20,000 bases of DNA from the NCBI GenBank assembly GCA_012295275.1, contig CM022670.1, positions 2,043,335 through 2,063,334 on the forward strand, written 5' to 3'. This DNA comes from Chrysomallon squamiferum (Eukaryota > Mollusca > Gastropoda > Neomphalida > Peltospiridae). Shown one piece after another: positions 9,261-17,817 of this stretch (positions are counted from its first letter, which is position 1; each line of letters starts with the position of its first letter). The notes under the pieces were generated by a model. That model did not search any database and had not been told where the DNA came from. It saw only the letters and a program-made list of their open reading frames with translations. Both the position numbers and the translations under genes were made by a program.

Positions 9261-10363
9261 TTTTAAAATTATCATGCAACAAAATTTGCTGGTTCAGGAA
9301 ATTCGGTTTATCATCATCATCTTTGCCATCAGCAACATCAGCATCATCATCTTCTTCAGCATTAGTGTTATAGAAATATGGCGGTTAACTTAATTAAATA
9401 CCAAGGGTCTTCAAAACCGCGCTCGTGGTTTGAAGAGGAGCATAATTATAGCATAAATGTTATGTTGCTGATGCTGATGGCAAATTGTACTAATCTCGTG
9501 AAGAAATGTCAAATTCAAGATATCTATTTTAACACCGTGACGATACATTACGAATAATTATGAATGAACACACACACATAAACATACAGACACACAAATA
9601 TACACGCACACATAAATGTACACACATTTCAAATATTCAAAGGAAAGGAGTTAGATATGCAGTTATGCAAGCCACGAGTCTGTGTGTTTCGGCTATGTGG
9701 CTATCTCTGTGTACAAGTTCGTGTGCAAGATGAGACTTGTGTTTATTCAGTATGTTATCTTCTGTTACAGGAGGCACATGCAGAGACAGAATCAACGGAT
9801 ATCACTGCGAATGTCACAGCGGCTACTTGGGCCGGGACTGCGACATCGCCCTTGACCCTTGCCTCGGTTTCGAGTGTTTTAATGGCGGACAGTGTAAAAT
9901 TACCAGCGGAGGGTACACCCCGGTCTGCCACTGCCCGGAGGATTTTATTGGGTACAGATGTGAGACACCTTTAAATCCTTGTCTCGGAATTACTTGTTTT
10001 CACGGGGGAACCTGCAGAAAGCTTGCAAACAATTCGTTTTTCTGCCAGTGCGCTTCTGGTTACACGGGAAACGTTTGTCAGATTAAACTGCCGACTGTCG
10101 CCGACACGTGCTCCGCTTTCCCGTGTCAAAATGGCGGAGAGTGCCGGCAGAACGACGACGGCTTCACGTGCATGTGCGCCCCCGGCTTCTTTGGAATCAC
10201 GTGCGAGAGGATGACAGCCTCCTCAGACGAACCGTGGAATAACATGAACAGTGTTCCGAACAACGTGAAAGCACTGGACCATAACTCGTCAAACAGGACT
10301 GTTTACAGAACTATATCTTTAACAAGTATTAGCTTTTTAGTAATCTTCTTTACTAGATGGTAA
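1285..10363 (+). CDS. Delta: Delta-type Notch ligand (DSL protein), 5'-incomplete, seven exons
   Basis: Membrane ligand of Notch on the signal-sending cell. Exons: 1285-1345, 3047-3301, 5843-5903, 6852-6982, 7322-7485, 7914-8127, 9771-10363; all introns are GT/AG and phases agree (1,1,2,1,0,1). The joined 492 residues show: MNNL end (1-60); DSL domain with Cys 61, 70, 74, 86, 94 and 103 (spacing 8-3-11-7-8, identical to fly Delta as I recall it); nine EGF repeats between Cys 108 and Cys 440; a juxtamembrane stretch with NSS and NRT sites; and a short hydrophobic segment at about 476-490 before TAA. O-fucose consensus (C2-x4-S/T-C3) is present in EGF 3, 5, 6 and 8. EGF6 has the hydroxylation motif with Asp 301 and looks calcium-binding. 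Nine EGFs and no Jagged cysteine-rich/VWC region favour Delta over Serrate/Jagged. The N-terminus lies outside the window. The intracellular domain is missing or encoded by further exons (see candidates at 12960-13742). Confidence 0.93.
1346..3046 (+). other. Intron (1.7 kb) of the Delta-like gene
   Basis: Donor GTAAG at 1346, acceptor ttacag ending at 3046. The content is AT-rich with T runs near 1989-2015 and 2198-2212 and a G-rich patch at 2765-2798. No exon, RNA gene or mobile element is recognised. Confidence 0.8.
3047..3301 (+). CDS. Delta: Delta-like exon B: end of MNNL plus complete DSL domain
   Basis: 255-base exon joined in phase 1 on both sides. It encodes residues 21-105. The first part (to about residue 60) finishes MNNL, with an NHS glycosylation site at residue 43 and the typical RYSYRVVCD lead-in. 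The DSL domain follows. It has the Y-Y-G-x-G-C and C-R-x-R-D-D-x-F-G-H motifs that mark Notch-binding ligands and all six cysteines (61, 70, 74, 86, 94, 103). It ends with the L-x-G-W-x-G-x-x-C motif. This exon alone identifies the family. Its donor is G|GTAAAA. Confidence 0.96.
3338..3436 (+). repeat. (TTA)n microsatellite
   Basis: Near-perfect TTA/ATT repeat with a few TTG and ATG interruptions, beginning about 35 bases inside the intron after the DSL exon. It creates artificial poly-Leu, poly-Tyr and poly-Asn open frames on both strands. Confidence 0.97.
4519..4594 (+). repeat. (CT)n microsatellite
   Basis: Perfect CT dinucleotide repeat of about 38 units within the intron after the DSL exon. 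It generates an Arg-Glu repeat frame on the minus strand that is not a gene. Confidence 0.97.
5340..5600 (+). repeat. Degenerate TG-rich tract
   Basis: Irregular TG, TGTG and TATG units with many interruptions, probably a decayed (TG)n microsatellite. Confidence 0.5.
5843..5903 (+). CDS. Delta: Delta-like exon C: EGF repeat 1 (first part)
   Basis: 61-base exon after the acceptor tttttcag and before donor CAG|GTGAAA. It enters in phase 1 and leaves in phase 2. It carries residues 106-125 plus the first two bases of codon 126. The cysteines C108, C112, C119 and C125 are spaced 3-6-5. This compact first EGF directly behind the DSL domain, with the pattern HGYCDRPYEC, is typical of DSL ligands (compare HGHCDKPNQC in fly Delta, from memory). 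EGF1 is completed in the next exon. Confidence 0.93.
5904..6851 (+). other. Intron of the Delta-like gene, largely CT repeats
   Basis: The first half (5936-6370) is a compound CT-rich array with an internal duplication. The rest (6371-6851) is AT-rich with no recognised feature. The acceptor tttgttcag ends at 6851. Confidence 0.85.
5936..6370 (+). repeat. Compound (CT)n array with a roughly 190-bp tandem duplication
   Basis: Two CT arrays (about 6068-6141 and 6264-6341) alternate with two near-identical non-simple segments (about 5950-6066 and 6141-6257). Both segments carry ACTCTCTCGCTCTCTATTTC and TCGCATCTTCTTTTACTTTT in the same order, offset by 190 to 194 bases. They differ by a few substitutions and a 4-base insertion. 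The Leu-Ser and Arg-Glu repeat open frames across it are artefacts. Confidence 0.95.
6852..6982 (+). CDS. Delta: Delta-like exon D: end of EGF1 and EGF2
   Basis: 131-base exon, entering in phase 2 and leaving in phase 1 (donor G|GTAGG). It covers residues 126-169. It finishes EGF1 (C127, C136) with the motif RLGWRGMNC and encodes EGF2 (C139, C145, C150, C156, C158, C167; spacing 5-4-5-1-8). EGF2 has the short form with GCLHGFC, as in other Delta and Jagged proteins, where EGF1 and EGF2 are both compact and support Notch binding next to the DSL domain. Confidence 0.95.
6983..7321 (+). other. Intron (339 bases) of the Delta-like gene
   Basis: Plain AT-rich intron with acceptor tttcatttag at its end. 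Nothing else is recognised. Confidence 0.85.
7322..7485 (+). CDS. Delta: Delta-like exon E: EGF3 and first half of EGF4
   Basis: 164-base exon, entering in phase 1 and leaving in phase 0 with a strong donor TCT|GTAAGT. Residues 170-224. EGF3 has C174, C180, C186, C196, C198 and C207, an O-fucose consensus (HHGGT before C186) and an NFT glycosylation site at residue 193. The exon ends inside EGF4 after its third cysteine (C212, C217, C223). Codons are markedly GC-richer than the surrounding intron. Confidence 0.95.
7486..7913 (+). other. Intron (428 bases) of the Delta-like gene, ending in a TTA repeat
   Basis: AT-rich intron. The last 30 bases before the acceptor are a TTA repeat (about 7882-7910), directly followed by CAG at 7911-7913, so the repeat occupies the polypyrimidine-tract position. 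Confidence 0.9.
7882..7910 (+). repeat. (TTA)n at the splice acceptor
   Basis: Roughly ten TTA units directly upstream of the acceptor CAG of the following exon. They replace the normal pyrimidine run, so repeat length could affect splice efficiency (inference). Confidence 0.93.
7914..8127 (+). CDS. Delta: Delta-like exon F: end of EGF4, EGF5 and start of EGF6
   Basis: 214-base exon, entering in phase 0 and leaving in phase 1 (donor AATG|GTAACA). Residues 225-295. It completes EGF4 (C232, C234, C243), which has an unusually arginine-rich second half (RCRRGFGGRRC). It then encodes EGF5 (C250, C255, C261, C270, C272, C281) with an NAS glycosylation site that is also the O-fucose site. It starts EGF6 with the calcium-binding lead IDEC (C288, C293). 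The residues NG split across the intron are the usual NGGT turn of an EGF repeat, which confirms the junction. Confidence 0.95.
8751..8883 (+). repeat. (TAG)n microsatellite, interrupted
   Basis: TAG/GTA trinucleotide repeat with a clean core at about 8787-8823 and interrupted flanks (CAG, AAA and TTC variants). Confidence 0.93.
9189..9258 (+). repeat. (GA)n microsatellite
   Basis: Perfect GA repeat of 35 units. The Arg-Glu open frame at 9130-9393 across it is an artefact. Confidence 0.97.
9322..9484. repeat. Foldback (inverted-repeat) segment
   Basis: TTTGCCATCAGCA at 9322 is the reverse complement of TGCTGATGGCAAA ending at 9484. Both arms continue imperfectly through CAG/CATCAG units. 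A second, inner hairpin lies at 9408-9436 (TCTTCAAAACC against GGTTTGAAGA, loop gcgctcgt). Together they form a nested stem-loop in the intron. It might be a small foldback element; no terminal repeats or target duplication could be fixed. Confidence 0.6.
9771..10363 (+). CDS. Delta: Delta-like exon G: EGF6-EGF9, juxtamembrane region and hydrophobic segment
   Basis: Enters in phase 1 after a good acceptor (ttctgttacag). Residues 296-492. It completes EGF6 (C299, C308, C310, C319) with the C-x-D-x4-Y-x-C-x-C hydroxylation motif, then encodes EGF7 (C326-C359), EGF8 (C366-C398) and EGF9 (C409-C440). A polar stretch of about 35 residues with NSS and NRT glycosylation sites follows. Then comes a hydrophobic run (TISLTSISFLVIFF), TRW and a TAA stop at 10361. 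The run is short for a transmembrane helix. It could be a GPI-anchor signal or a helix whose tail is encoded further on. A donor-like site (ATG|GTAACA) at 10359/10360 overlaps the last codons, so the exon may end at 10359 instead of at the stop. EGF content is certain; the 3' end is not. Confidence 0.9.
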
Positions 10364-10679
10364 CAAGTGTCGTAGTGTTGCTGTTTGTTTTTGTTTTGTT
10401 TTGTTGGTGTGTTTTTTTCCTTGTTAGATATAGTAATTTTTTTCAGAGAGAGAAAAATAAGATTCTACAGTTTATGCGGAGCGATAAAGAGAATGCTATC
10501 CTGGTTGTTGTAACTTATCTAATATCTGCGGAGAAAATAGTGCTCGTTTGTGTTTCTGGGTGATATGGAAATTAAGTTATTATCTCTTACGAGTACAAAT
10601 GGAGCAGCTTTTCAGTTCATTTTTTTAAGTTATGTGAAGGCATTTCTGTGTGTATGAGATGTAAGAGATAGCAAGATTC

Positions 10680-10682
<3 letters not shown>

Positions 10683-10768
<86 letters not shown>
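10683..10768 (+). repeat. (GA)n microsatellite
   Basis: Perfect GA repeat of 43 units, about 320 bases after the apparent stop of the Delta-like gene. Confidence 0.97.
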
Positions 10769-10771
<3 letters not shown>

Positions 10772-11471
10772 GTGAGCGACTGAGAGAAAGATTTTAAATG
10801 TGAGTTGTGCTTTTATATACTTCTATTTTCGTTTTTGTATAATACATTTTAATAACAATTATTTGCTGTTCATCGGTTTAAAATTGGAAAGGTATATTTG
10901 AGTATTTATTAGTAAATGATGTAAATTTTCCTATTATCTCAACGAATAGGTCTGTGTATGTTATTTTGTGACGCATAGAGCTTGTGTATGAATGATTCAG
11001 TATGAAAATGATGTATCTGAATGGGAATTGTTTACTGATAATTCTTCGATATCGTTTTTAACCACAATATATTTTTATTATTAATTTTCTTTGTAGAGAA
11101 ATTTGGTTTCATTATTTTATTTAATTTACGTTTTTATTGATAAACATTCGATAACATTTTATCATTATATCTTTAATTTCCATTTATACTTAAATAATCA
11201 TTTCTTCTGAACATTTTAAATTATCATTATTTTATCATTTTATTCTTATTTCCAAGTCTATTAATATTATTTCAGTTTCTGTTATTTACTTTATCTTTCA
11301 ACTCAGAATATTATACAATTTAATGTATGTTTTAAAGCCTTATTAAATAATTATATGTGTATATATACATAAACAAAAAATATACACACTCACACACAAG
11401 TATATTTACACATATATACATTCTGATCTCTGTTATCTCACACGTAATACAGAAATAGTGCTACAAAAGGA

Positions 11472-11477
11472 AATAAA
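11472..11477 (+). promoter_or_regulatory. Possible polyadenylation signal AATAAA
   Basis: First AATAAA found after the apparent stop at 10361, about 1.1 kb downstream; a second copy is at 11551-11556. In such AT-rich sequence the hexamer is expected by chance, so the support is weak. Confidence 0.25.
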
Positions 11478-12821
11478 AGGAATTAATTATAAATTTTGTG
11501 CCATATACACCATCACTCTTTTATTTATTGTTTAAAATTACTTTTTTTTTAATAAATTTGTGTATGTCCAAATTTTCTTGTCCGGTCTAATTAATTACCG
11601 TTAATAACCATCGAAAGAAATCGTAATTCACGAGTGTGAGAAATGAATGAGAAAACAAATTCACTTTTCGTTTTCGATGACATTTACGTCGTAAACTGAT
11701 TTTATGGATGATATAAATTTTCACTTCAGCCGACTTCAAGCCGCCGTAGATACACAAAAATGTGTATTTCTCCATCTCTAGTCTTTGCCATAGCCTGCTA
11801 CACGAGTTAATATGTTTTAAAAATAATAATAAAAACAATAATAATAATAATAGTAACTTTTATAAAGAAAAGTGTTTGGTCCATACAAATGTTCTGTACT
11901 AACATTCCCGAACTTAGTAATTATCTATTTTAAATAACAGCAATTGAAAATATGAATATAAAATAATAATAATAATAATAAATCTGAAAGTGCTTTTTTA
12001 GATACAGCCCACACAATTTAAGACTTCGTCAGTAATTCTGAGTTATTTATTTAGTCCTATTTATTAAATGAGAACGTAAAATATATTTGCATGTCTTCGT
12101 AGTCCAAGATATTTTCTTTATTGACGTGTTTGTCATTTTTTTCCTTTTATTTAAAAGGATCAGATCTTCGATTTTTGCTAGGAATTAACAATAAAAAAAT
12201 AAATAAATAAAAAAGTATTAATAGAATGATCTTTAATGGTATTATTGTGTCAAATGATCAATGACCGACTGGCTCCCTTTACTTTGTGAATAATACAACG
12301 ACTGATCACCTTTAAATACTGAAATTTGTGCCATTTCTCTTTAAATATTAAATGAATCAATGCAATTAGCAAACACTAGTAGCTGTATATTTAATTTTAT
12401 AGTATTTTATCATGTTAGTGATTTGTAGATATGTATACGTTTTATGATCTTTTATACATTTTTTTTTATTATTTACTTCTCTTTTTCTTTTTTAAATTAT
12501 TAATGTATCTCATTTTGTGCTTATAAGAAAACATTTTATATTTATTTATAGTTTCAAAAAATGGAAATCGGCGGTTATTTAAATATAATTTTGAGAAATA
12601 CATGTATTTGAGTTGTCTTTTTTTTCTTTTTTTGTTGAATTTCAGATTTTCAAATATTCGTGCACGATATGTAAAAAGAATGCAGTACACATATACTGTA
12701 GTGCAAGGACACCTAATCACATACTCAATCTTGTTAGTCATACATAAATATAAACAAACGCACATGTTCTTAATCAAAGAGTAACAGATAAACACGCGTT
12801 AATACAGACATGCATCCATAT

Positions 12822-12824
<3 letters not shown>

Positions 12825-12864
<40 letters not shown>

Positions 12865-12902
12865 GATACACACACGCACACAGACACACGCACACGCACG
12901 CA
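12825..12902 (+). repeat. (CA)n microsatellite
   Basis: Pure CA repeat to 12854, followed by interrupted CA, CG and TA units to 12902. It lies just upstream of the exon-like stretch at 12960. Confidence 0.95.
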
Positions 12903-12959
12903 CTTCATATTATATCAGTATCATGTGGTTTCCACCGAGTCTAGTCTCTCGGTTTTTAG

Positions 12960-13119
12960 GAATCGCTGCGAGGTCCGCGCGCTAACTTTACAGTTTTTAT
13001 CGAGACCAGACCGGTGTGAATACAGCGCTCCCCGCAGATATCAAACCAGCAACGTGCGTCTGATAACATCTCTACGGATGACTACAGAAATGACGTCGAT
13101 GTTAACCAGTACTCTTTGA
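12960..13119 (+). CDS. Candidate cytoplasmic-tail exon of the Delta-like gene, reading 1
   Basis: A good acceptor (tctctcggtttttag) ends at 12959. The following stretch is strikingly CpG-rich compared with everything around it, as the proven exons are. Joined from the donor at 10359, the phase fits exactly: the split codon again gives Trp, and translation continues for 52 residues (NRCEVRALTLQFL onward) to TGA at 13117. The tail has no lysine and ends in TSTL, which fits a class I PDZ-ligand pattern (S/T-x-hydrophobic), as Delta proteins of other animals often do. The tail shows no other motif I recognise, and the donor is only moderate. A different frame of the same stretch (next entry) is a rival. 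Confidence 0.35.
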
Positions 13120-13742
13120 ATGGTGTGTGAGCTTTCATTATTATCAAAATAGATGTTTTTCTGTGGGGAAAAAAAAAAATTATAGTCCTGATATCTGAAG
13201 GCGATAATCCTATAATCTACAGGTCTATATCCTATAATCGAAAAACGTTAATCCTATAATTTAAATATCACAGTGTAATAATTTGATAATTTTAATCGTA
13301 TAATTTAAGTTACCCTAATTTAATTACCTTAATCCTGTAATTAAAAAACAATCCTGTAATTTAGATATAATCCAGTAATCTGAAGCATTAATCCTAAAAT
13401 TTTAGTCGCATAATCTAAATATCATCGTTTTATAATTTACAGAAATCAATACTAAAATTTAAAACTGTAAATCCTATGATTTCACAGTCTATATTCTATA
13501 ATTTAAATATCTTAATCCTATAATTTAAAAACTGTGATCCTATTACTGTATCTGTAACGCTTCACTTTCCTCTCTTACATTTTAAACCTGTACAAGTCAA
13601 AGGTGACGAAGATGATGTAATGATGACACTAGTCAACTCTGCACTCAAACTGCATTGCAAGAAAAAGTGTATTGGCGGCGGGTTTCCTCTCTCAATATCT
13701 GACTTTTCCTCAGACACATATAAGACGCCATATAACTCTTAG
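13026..13742 (+). CDS. Candidate cytoplasmic-tail exon pair, reading 2 (13026-13122 + 13597-13742)
   Basis: The alternative frame of the CpG-rich stretch is open from 13020 to 13127 and reads SNQQRASDNISTDDYRNDVD, a hydrophilic acidic sequence more protein-like than reading 1. Acceptors are weak (AG at 13025 or 13037). A donor AATG|GTGTGTGAG at 13122 leaves in phase 1. The acceptor tacaag at 13596 continues in the same frame through KGDEDDVMMTLVNSALKLHC to a TAG at 13740. A second acceptor AG at 13601-13602 would drop two residues and keep the frame. This tail contains several lysines. No upstream exon with the right phase and a membrane segment was found, which is its main weakness. I recognise no family in it. 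Confidence 0.3.
13207..13545 (+). repeat. Degenerate minisatellite, unit about 22 bases
   Basis: ATCCTATAAT occurs exactly at 13207, 13229 and 13251 (22-base period) and again at 13515. Between them lie about ten further degenerate copies of a unit like TTAATCCTATAATTTAAATA with variable spacing. It fills most of the interval between the two candidate exons of reading 2. It is AT-rich with no coding potential. Confidence 0.85.
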
Positions 13743-13793
13743 ACTGTGTCGAGTGTGTTGTTCAGTCAAGCATGTTATGACATTTTATTTGTA

Positions 13794-14120
13794 CAGGATG
13801 ACAATCCTTTATCCGGAATGCTTGAGACCGGAAGTGTTTAGGATTTCGGAATATTTCGGATTTTGGAATATAAGGAGATGATAGCATGAGAAAAGAATCT
13901 AAATATGAATTCAATTTTTTTTTTTTTTTTTTTTTTTTTTGTATTCAGCTTCCACAGACAGTTTGCAGAATTTTTGTAATAATATTTTAATAATAATTTT
14001 ATGCATAAAATATGATTTGTAATTATCAAAACAAGCCCGAAAACTGTAAGATATTATTATTTCTGCTTTTCGGAAAACGTTTCCGATTTCGGAGCTTTTC
14101 GGATTTCGGACCTCACCCTG
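13794..14120. mobile_element. Non-autonomous pogo/Tigger-like DNA transposon (MITE), 327 bases
   Basis: The element begins CAGGATGACAATCC and ends GGACCTCACCCTG, imperfect terminal inverted repeats. It is flanked by TA on both sides (13792-13793 and 14121-14122), the target duplication of Tc1/mariner/pogo elements. Both ends carry subterminal repeats of TTTCGGATTTCGG and variants (CCGGAATGCTTGAGACCGGA on the left). This arrangement closely resembles the ends of Tigger-family elements of mammals as I remember them. The interior holds a poly-T run (about 13915-13940) and no transposase. It must have been mobilised in trans. An open minus-strand frame over its centre is not a gene. Confidence 0.8.
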
Positions 14121-14122
14121 TA

Positions 14123-15157
<1,035 letters not shown>

Positions 15158-15729
15158 ATATAAAAACATTTTTTCGAACAAACATTTATATGAGGGAGAA
15201 ACTACACAAACTGATAGAACCAGACAGACAGAGAGAGAGTTAGACAGCGAGGAGTTAATCACTATTTGCAAAATGTTTTTAAAAAAAACTTAAAATCTGC
15301 CTTTCCTAATATTTTAAACTTAACAGTTGTGTCTGTATGTAAATTAATGTTTTCTTGTCATTCTCGTAGTCTAATTACATATATAAACTCTCGCCACTGA
15401 TTTTATAAAGTCTGTGACTTGACTCTTTGATGTGGCTGAGAAAAACTATGACGAATCCTTTGAAGATGTAAGGAAGACACTGAAATAACGAGTTTCTTGT
15501 CTGTTTTTAGACTTACTAAAACAAACATCTTTCTTCCAGTGAAGCAGTAAAAACACGTGTTTCCACAGACAATAACAAACGGATTTAAAAAAAAAAATCT
15601 TGTATTTATTTTTTTTTTCATTTTATTTATTTTGCACTTTTTCTTTTTATTGCTTGCACTTTTTCTTGTAGGCATATGATGCACTTTGATGTTAATATGT
15701 ATGTGTTTGTATGTATGTATATTATATAT

Positions 15730-15739
15730 ACATACATAC

Positions 15740-15770
<31 letters not shown>

Positions 15771-15796
15771 CATACATACATACATACATACATACA
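15730..15796 (+). repeat. (TACA)n microsatellite
   Basis: Tetranucleotide repeat, about 16 units, preceded by an inverted TATG-rich stretch (15697-15720), so the junction can fold back. It creates Tyr-Val-Cys-Met and His-Thr-Tyr-Ile repeat frames that are not genes. Confidence 0.96.
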
Positions 15797-17679
15797 CATT
15801 ATTATTTAAAAATTAGTGGGTTTTTTCACAAATTTAGTTTAAATAAACAACTGAGCACTGCACACAGGCTTCAACAAAGAACTATAATCTCCGTCCGGAA
15901 CTCTTTGCTCTGTGAAAGGACATTAATCATATCTGTAGACTGACTCACTGCAGCATGTTAACTTGAGGCTAGACTTTACAGTGACGCAGCGTAATGGATA
16001 AAAACAAACCATACCAGATTTGAGAAGTGAAATGTTTACACAGACAGAGGTTTACGTAACTTGGAGCACCGCATTAACTCCGAGGCTCTGTCGAATCTGA
16101 CACGTTCATGGTGTGGGCAAGAAAAATAAAAATAAAAATCTTTTGAAAACGAGATCCTTAACGGAAAAGTAAAGAAAATCCAGAAACTGAACGCTTGTTT
16201 AAAATCATATACAAGATTTTTAAATTTTTAATAAGTAAAATCTGTCACAGAAAGGAACAGTATAAGTTTTAGGAATTAGTTACATCGTATGTCATCAAAT
16301 AATTATCATACATTTATCAGTAATATACCAAAATGAAAACTCAGCACTATTTTAAAGTATATATAAAATTAAAGACAAAAAATGGAAAAAAAAAGAAAGA
16401 AAATTAGTTTCATCCAGACTTTTTTTGTATAAAAGTATAAATAAAAATATACCTTTCTTGTACGATATATTTACAGAGAATAAAGAGTCAAAAAAAAATA
16501 TATATAGCAAAAGTTCATTAACGTGAAGACGATGGAGTAGATACACAGTCTGTTTTGACTTTTCTTTCTCTTGATAACTTTATACGAAGTTAACATCACA
16601 AGGAAAATACGACGAATACGAGTCTACTTATCCAAACATTTAATCACAAATCTCAGTGTTTGTTATCATTAGAAATACACAGATAGATGTGACAGAACGA
16701 CATATAAAATCAAATCAAACAAAAATTAATTTGTGTGACTGGAGATCATCCATTACATAACAACACTTAGTTGAAACAACAATAGTCTAATGGAATGACT
16801 GTCTGCTTGTATCTTTTCTTTTTTATATTTATGTATGGAAATAGGGTACTACTGAAGTATATACTTAAAATATGTGTGTGTGTGTGCGTGCGTGTATGTG
16901 TGATTAATTAAAGATTTAGTTGTATCAGAGATAAATATATTCAACTGCAGTTCATTTAGGAACTATAATAAATTACAGGGTTTATTTCATCATCCTTACT
17001 TAAATATAAAACACCAACTAATCCATATTATTTCCACATAAAATGTAAGTTAAAATTGTACTAATAAATCCTTTGAAAGTAATAAACTATTTCCTTTGTC
17101 CTCCTCTCTCACACCATCCCCCCTCTGCCTGTTGTTATTATAACAGCACGAAAATACAACAGAAAAACAAACAAACAATAACATTATTTTTTATTTATGA
17201 AAATATTATTTCAAAACCGTACGCGATTATAATAAATATACAAGTTCATTTATTTAGTGTACAAATCACATTCACGACCCGCACTGCGCCACACGCACCA
17301 AAAAAAAAAAAAAAAAAAGATATAATAATCAAAACGTACAAGATAATGTGTCTGTAACAGTAATCAAATCCAGTATGATTCGTCACACATATATACGCAT
17401 TTTGGCACCAAGGAAATGATTCGTATTGCGTCATTTTGTTTTTGATTTCTTATAATTATTATGTACATTATATCTACAATAACAAAGAAACGTTATTATC
17501 CATAACAAAAATACACCAAGGTATATTGGATATTACTGTTATTATTATTTAAAATTCGTGTGTATTCTTGTTTTAAAATTTCAAGCTACAAAATATTTTC
17601 CGCGGCTAAAAATAACATTTTATGAAAGACGAGATTATTTAAAATAATTAATTAATAGTATTAATTAAAATAATTTTCT
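15797..17679. other. Gene-free stretch
   Basis: No gene is recognised. 15840-16110 is less AT-rich than its surroundings and might be a former exon or regulatory sequence, but no long frame or motif supports it. A short (GT)n lies at 16874-16892 and a poly-A run at 17300-17318. Confidence 0.55.
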
Positions 17680-17712
17680 AAAAAAAAAAAAAATAAAAAA
17701 AAAAAATTAAAA

Positions 17713-17747
<35 letters not shown>

Positions 17748-17750
17748 AAT
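17680..17750 (+). repeat. A-rich low-complexity tract
   Basis: Nearly pure A broken by single T residues. It may be a retroposon tail, but no element body was recognised next to it. Confidence 0.9.
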
Positions 17751-17817
17751 GAATTAAAATTAAAAATAAAAAGTACACGTTATTTCCCGTTCCAGCCAAT
17801 GCTGAACGATTAGTTTA

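Larger units (their letters stand above)
8128..9770 (+). other. Intron (1.6 kb) of the Delta-like gene
   Basis: It contains poly-T (8438-8457), a TAG repeat (8751-8883), a GA microsatellite (9189-9258), a foldback segment (9322-9484) and a short CA-rich stretch (9568-9627). The segment 8160-8240 is less AT-rich than its surroundings and unidentified. The acceptor ttctgttacag ends at 9770. Confidence 0.85.
10364..12959 (+). other. 3' flank, 3'UTR or last large intron of the Delta-like gene
   Basis: No confident coding region. If the stop at 10361 is used this begins with the 3'UTR; if the donor at 10360 is used it is an intron of 2.6 kb. It contains a T/G-rich run (10370-10446) ending in a perfect-looking acceptor (tttttttcag), a GA microsatellite, possible polyadenylation signals at 11472 and 11551, and a CA repeat near 12825-12902. 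The open frames here are T- or A-rich chance frames. Confidence 0.6.

Noticed and set aside
10360-10446. Possible 87-base mini-intron (GTAACA to tttttttcag)
   Set aside because: Splicing it creates a TGA at the junction, so it would not extend the protein. The acceptor may still be used in an untranslated region.
10357-10563. Open frame with a strongly hydrophobic start and basic follow-up, looking like a membrane segment plus tail
   Set aside because: It is in a different frame from the EGF exon and its hydrophobicity comes from a T/G-rich, polypyrimidine-like run. A one-base sequence error could join it to the EGF exon, but nothing in the sequence proves that.
13672-13881. Open frame running into the transposon
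   Set aside because: It overlaps the left end of the MITE and lacks protein features; the neighbouring frame ending at 13742 is the better candidate.
15403-15943. Frames on both strands across the TACA repeat
   Set aside because: Repetitive translation of the tetranucleotide array; the flanks show no domain or splice signals.
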